DNA from: Ulota crispa
Taxonomy: Eukaryota; Streptophyta; Bryopsida; Orthotrichales; Orthotrichaceae
DNA length: 64,000 nt
Assembly: GCA_963920765.1 (NCBI GenBank)
Contig: OY987244.1
Location: forward strand, 18,146,358-18,210,357
Direction of reading: 5' to 3'
The translations under genes were made by a program, and so were the position numbers. Positions 58,833 through 64,000 of the stretch are shown piece after piece (positions within the stretch are counted from its first letter, which is position 1; every line of letters begins with the position of its first letter). The notes under the pieces were generated by a model. It saw nothing but the letters and a program-made list of their open reading frames with translations, was not told the origin of the DNA and searched no databases.

Positions 58833-61026
58833 ATGGAGGGAGCCTCGATGGCGACGAATCCGCGGACTGTCGACGAAGTGTTTAAGGACTTTAAGGGGCG
58901 GCGATTGGGAATGCTGAAAGCGCTTACTACTGGTAGGTTTACTGGAGTTTTAGTTGTCGGCTGTTACTTCGTACCGATGAATTGCACTCATTTTTTTTTA
59001 CTTTTTATTTATTTATTTGCATACGATGAGTGCGACGTGGTTGAAAGGATACTTACTGAAACGGCTATGGGTACTTAGTACTTCTGCATGGCTCTCTGTG
59101 GTGCTTTGTTTGTTGGAAAAACGTTAACATTGGGCAGCTCTTGTTAGCATCGTTTCTTTTTATTTTTTTAGTAGTTTGCTTGTGATGTGTTCCTGTTTTT
59201 TTATGCTTTATTTTTTAGTTTGTTTTGCAAGAGCATTCTTTCGTTCCCTGCCACCAACTGATCCTAACACTTTTACAGCTAATGTTTATCGGGCGTGCAA
59301 CTTATTATTTTCTTTTTATATTTGGTCTGCAGACGTTGAAGAGTTTTATCGCCAGTGTGATCCAGGTAAGAAATTCACGCGCAGAACTGTGAAAGGATGT
59401 TACGCGGCCGTGGCTTTTGCATTACTTTAAGGTTTTGCGTTGTCTTGGTGCTAGTGTGTCAATAGAAGGAGTGGAATATCTCTTATTTTCCTGCGATGTC
59501 GTCGTATAATATTGTAGCTCGATTTTTTTTACCCGTGTTGGATTATCAAGAAATAGATTTCTAGAAACAAATTTGGCTGAGGTGATTTTTTTGTTGATGT
59601 ACCAATTTAATTGTATTGTTTGTTGGGAAGTCTAATTGATCCGTGATTCGTTGACATTTTATGTTAGTTAAAGAGATGTTGTAGTATTGATCACAGTACG
59701 ATGCTCCAAGAAAGAATTCTTAAGAATTTGCTCCTCAATTGCAGAGAAGGAGAACTTATGTTTATATGGTTATCCGGAAGAAGCATGGGAAGTGAATTTG
59801 CCAGCGGAGGAGGTTCCACCAGAACTTCCCGAACCTGCGCTCGGTATCAACTTCGCTAGAGACGGCATGCAGCGTAAAGATTGGCTATCTTTGGTTGCCG
59901 TGCACAGCGATGCTTGGCTGCTCGCTGTTGCTTTCTATTATGGAGCCCGGTTTGATAAGAACGAGAGGTCAGTTATTTTCAATTTTAGGTTTTTTTCAGT
60001 TGTGTCCGTTGTGTCTGTTGTATGTAGTCAAGACCTTCAGCTGAATACTTCATCCAGAAGACATCCTGGATGTATTTCACCTAATTTCAATCAGAAACGA
60101 GCAGTAATTGGCTCATCTGTCAGCTGAAGGTTCTCGTCTGTTAGACTTTGCCATTGTGAAATTATGACTGTGAGTGTGAGGATTATGTTGTCTGTATCGT
60201 GGGGACAAGTTCATTGTTTGAGCTGTGCTTTCTTCATTCTGAATTTTAACATGCTCTGAATTATCTCACTTTGAGTGAAAGATGTCTTCGTCTTGCCGTC
60301 TAAGGAGGATGTTCATGTGATTCTTACAGGAAGCGTCTCTTTAATATGATAAATGAGCTCCCTACGGTATTTGACATAGTGACTGGGAAGAAGCTTGTGA
60401 AGGACAAGCCTGCTGTTAATAATAACTCTGGCAATAAGGCCAAGTCTACGACAAAGGTGGTAAGTGCTGACAAAGTAATTGCCTAAACATATCACAATGA
60501 GTGTTTGAGCCCGTCGTTTCATTCTAAACTAGGTTGTGTTCACCATGTCAATGTGGCAATGCTCTCTTTCATGCATTTTCTTAGATTAAGAAGGTCCTCA
60601 CTCTCTAGCCTAGCTCTAATGAGGTTTCCATGAATTCAGTGGATGGTAATGTTTGACTTGCCGGTATCTCCTTTTATCTTAGCGAATTTGCATCTGAATT
60701 TAAACAGGTGCAATGAGATGCTGATTGCGCTTTGCTGTTTTTCTATTGTTTTTCAGCAGCAGGTGACTCAAGCAAAGCCAGCAAAGCCTGCTCCACCACC
60801 TCCCAAGGATGAGGAGGATGCTCTTGATGATGAGGATGAGGAGGAACATGGAGACACCTTCTGTGGAAGTTGCGGCGGTCCTTATACCGCTGATGAGTTC
60901 TGGATCGGTTGTGATATTTGTGAGAAGTGGTTCCATGGCAAGTGTGTGAAAATTACACCAGCAAGAGCAGAACACATTAAGCAATACAAATGTCCATCTT
61001 GCAGCAACAAAAGGGCCCGTACGTAA
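58833..61026 (+). CDS. AL: Alfin-like PHD-finger protein
   Basis: A nuclear reader of histone H3 tails methylated at lysine 4. Rebuilt as five exons: 58833-58932, 59333-59365, 59745-59967, 60330-60459 and 60757-61026. The total is 756 bases, 251 residues, the usual family length. The N-terminal Alfin domain runs from about residue 8 ([16 protein letters not shown]) through [23 protein letters not shown] and [14 protein letters not shown] to about 135. It is followed by a Lys/Ser linker, an acidic run ([12 protein letters not shown]) and a canonical C4HC3 PHD finger: Cys198, 201, 214, 217, His222, Cys225, 241, 244. Trp211 in EFWIGCD is the expected methyl-lysine cage residue. The start [12 protein letters not shown] is the only Met suiting the family N-terminus. 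All junctions are GT-AG and in frame. Confidence 0.98.
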
Positions 61027-64000
61027 TTTTATCAGGCCACAGTTTTCTTGTGATGTTAGCCTTCCACAGAATGCACCCTTCGCTCTGTCCTAGACCTGTG
61101 TGTACACAATGGTCCCGGACCTAGGGGACTAGATTCAGTGTTGATGAGATTTTAGTTGTTGCATTTGGGAAGGCTGATGCATCTTTCTGATTGTCTAGTT
61201 TCAGTGAAGGTACCCACTTGTTTGCGGATCAGGTAGTTAGCAGGATAAGGGACACAGGTACTGTGGGGCTTTTTGTGTGCATGGTTCTGCACACGCTAAG
61301 TTGGCTATTTGCTATCACCACGTTTTTCTCTCTCTTGGTTTTTGAGGGTAATGTGAGATTTTGTTTTATTTGTCGTTTGCTTTCTGGACCTGTACCTTTG
61401 GTCGTGCCGAGCTTCTCTCGCCGTGATATATAGATTTTTGTGTTCTAAATCTACCGATGGTATAAAGTTTGGCTTGTTTTATGGGTGTCTCTGCCCTTAG
61501 CTTTATGTGTAAGGGTTTTACGTACTGGCCTGTGTCCTTGTTGTTTCCTCCGAAATCGCTGATATTCTCTTTTTTAGTAACAAAAGAGGTGTTGATTGAA
61601 TGTGCAGTATCTGTTTGAGGTGGCCATGGAAGTCGCAACTTGTCCGGAGATAGTTGGTTATTGGTGTTGCTACTTTCTTTAGACTCTTAAATCGTTGTTT
61701 AGTTATCTTGTTAAGCGTGAATTTGCAGTCTACAATCTTATGATATTTGGGTTTGACTGCTAGGTTTTATGGCATCATGTGTTTCATTTTAGTGCAATGT
61801 AGCTGTACTGCTTTCCTACTAGACGAGGATCATCATCGGCGTGTGTGTTTTGACTTGTGAGGATCTTTCAAGGTGTACAACAGGTAGACTAGTGAAACAG
61901 TTGAAATTGACTACTGCAGCCTTGAAGTGTTGGGATTCAATAAAGGACTGTGATTATCACACTTGGAATCGTCAACTCATGTTCTTAGGTTGTACTGAAA
62001 CATCTACAGTCTCGATTTATCCTGAAGTGTCGTTTAAATTGGCATCTATGAAGTTTGATCGTGTACCCACTGTGTCGAGTCAACATGTGTTGTATAAGAT
62101 AGTTGCAATTGTTGGGTGCAATGGATGTGGCAAACTTGGAGCTGACTCCATCTTACTCAGGATGTTATATTTATTTTCAATGTTATTTTAATTCCATCAT
62201 TCTCAAGTCGTTAGAAGTTGCTCACTGTTTTTATTGCCTTTTCTCTTTGGTTGACCTTATCTGCCACCTTGATATATCCTGATATCATGAAAAACAAGGT
62301 TCCAACAGTTACATCTTGGATGTTGGATATACAGTAGATTCGCTAATAGGAACATGCTCAGGCTTGGTGTACGAAGACCATGTAGAAATTTGTACGCATT
62401 TGGAATACAGCATGCATAAGATCACTTGGAATTTTGCTTTAGAGCATTTTGAAGTTACCCTGACAATCTTGGAATTGGAAATGGGATTTGGATTCTCTTG
62501 GTGCAGAATGTTGAGTCCATCTAACGGGAGATTTCAAAAGCTCCAAGAAGATGTGTGGTGGCTACCCAATGACCGCCATGCATGCTCTCTACCGTAACAG
62601 TCAACTTTTTTAGTCTTTTCGGTTTGGTGGTTGCGGTGTAGAAAATAAACATCCCACAACCAGTGTTCACAAGTGTGGCTAAACCAAGCAAAACTTCTAA
62701 CGAATTACAGTTATAGTTTGAATATAGTTTTACACGTTTAGCAGGGTTTTTAGCCACGAAGCACATGTTCTCCGTCTGCAGGGATGATGAGGGATGATGA
62801 GGAAGCATGCAGGGTGGGAGCGGAGCAATGAGAGGCATTTGGAGGGGATGGCTTGGAGAGGAAGCTGACCGTGACTGGGATGCCACGTCACTGCCTTCAG
62901 CCGTACCCAACTTGTTCATGACTCCACAAGAGAGCGCTTGGGAGAGCCTGAGTAAGCTTACTGATCCTGAAGGCATCTGCTCAATGAAATATGATGTAAC
63001 GCTCCAGCAGCTTGAGGGCATCCAAGATGAATAACTCAAATGAATTCAAAATATTGTGTCCACCACTTGGAATATCTTGAAATGATACTATACGAGGTTG
63101 GTTCTTACGAAGAAGTTGCTTCCATATAGATGTTGGTGGAAACATTAGAAACAAAAAAAGGTGTAGAGCAGCATTACCGGAATTGGTTTTGGGTTTTTTT
63201 TTTTTTTTTTTTTTTGCCAAATGGCTATAACCGTGGGAAGAAGGGAGCTATTACCGCAGTATAGAAGGAAAATAGTAAAAGCACATATTTCATTAAAAAA
63301 ATGTAAAATTTTGGATATATATATATTTGTAATGGAGTACAGCTTGCAAACCAAAAGGATATTGTGGAGTTTACTCATGGCTACTTTTGGTTAATCAATT
63401 TGTTGCAATTGCTAACCAATCTTGGAAAATGTAAAATATTGGCAATTGAGGTGCACATTTTCAAATGATGTAAGACAAACATTGTGGCACTAATTTGAGA
63501 ATTGAACCCAACTTGCAACAAGATTGCCCATTTTGCAACATTAGCAATTTGCACGACAACAAAAAAAATCACTTTAGTAGGGTTAGAATTGACATAAGTA
63601 ATGAAAAGTTGCACTTGCACTTGCCTCAAACTCCACACTCTAGCTTTCCCCAGAAGGTCAAGTAAAATCTAGTGGAGGTTGTCAAAGTTAAGGCTTAACT
63701 TTAGAATTGCAAAGCATGCTTAACCTTTGCTACAATTCAACCACGCATGCGTGCATTCTATGCATGCCTACATTCCACGCAATCAAATCAAAACTGCACA
63801 ATAACAACCAACTGGGCACCATGTTGCATGATTTTGTACACAACAACCAATATGCAAGTATAGAATATCACGGTTTTGCAATGATTGTCATGAATGAGAG
63901 GGCCAGAGGGGGCACTGCACCTCTGCAAGTCTGCAACAAAGATTGACACCTCAACAAGTAAACCACTAAACCTAAACTTCACTATTTCATCTAACCCCTC
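61027..64000. other. 3' flank of the Alfin-like gene and AT-rich intergenic DNA
   Basis: About 3 kb. The first few hundred bases are probably the 3' untranslated region. The stretch 61.8-63.05 kb is less AT-rich and holds frames of 116, 93, 75 and (minus strand) 172 codons, none with a family I recognise. A poly-T run lies at about 63190-63216. Nothing else is evident. Confidence 0.5.

Noticed and set aside
62807..63034. 75-codon plus-strand frame (MQGGSGAMRG...) near the right edge
   Set aside because: Looks somewhat protein-like at its end but has no homologue I know and no supporting neighbouring exon.
62521..63039. 172-codon minus-strand frame downstream of the Alfin-like gene
   Set aside because: No recognisable domain, low-complexity serine/leucine content, and no splice or promoter context. 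Open frames of this size occur by chance in the less AT-rich stretch.

Overview
This window is nuclear DNA of a land plant. Every gene recognised is a conserved plant family with many short GT-AG introns, and the DNA between genes is very AT-rich and full of small inverted-repeat transposons. The intron style and the protein sequences suggest a bryophyte or other non-seed plant, but the genus cannot be fixed from sequence alone. I rebuilt six genes exon by exon. Five of them have spliced or single-exon frames that are complete and divisible by three. The sixth, the copper ATPase, runs off the left edge.

Layout: (1) 138-4159, minus strand, the 5' two-thirds of a HMA5-type copper P1B-ATPase, with an assembly gap beside its first exon. 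(2) 4.56-7.17 kb, a divergent promoter region with five regularly spaced telo-box motifs. (3) 7174-18406, plus strand, 21 exons encoding a 1454-residue glycine-rich membrane protein of unknown function. (4) 21096-26719, minus strand, 19 exons encoding nuclear actin-related protein ARP4 (438 residues). (5) 27-31.5 kb, transposon-rich intergenic DNA. (6) 31587-32168, minus strand, a single-exon dehydrin-like protein. (7) 38334-41865, minus strand, 7 exons encoding an FBL3-type F-box/LRR protein (635 residues). (8) 42-58.7 kb, a large accessory block with decayed transposon genes, a 2.7-kb foldback palindrome with a gap at its centre, and several small elements. (9) 58833-61026, plus strand, 5 exons encoding an Alfin-like PHD-finger protein (251 residues).

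The genes do not form a pathway. ARP4 and the Alfin-like protein both act on chromatin, but they lie 32 kb apart and nothing links them beyond that.

The most unusual observations are these. The 5' end of ARP4 (promoter, 13-base first coding exon and 420 bases of intron 1) is duplicated directly upstream of the F-box/LRR gene in the same transcriptional orientation, which suggests promoter capture. A near-identical 1.2-kb-arm foldback element is built of palindromic subrepeats and sits next to a decayed SWIM-zinc-finger transposon gene. There are also several miniature transposon families with recognisable target duplications: MULE-like 8-9 bp, CACTA 3 bp, Harbinger TAA, and a TTAA/CCC group that looks like piggyBac, a superfamily not usually associated with land plants.
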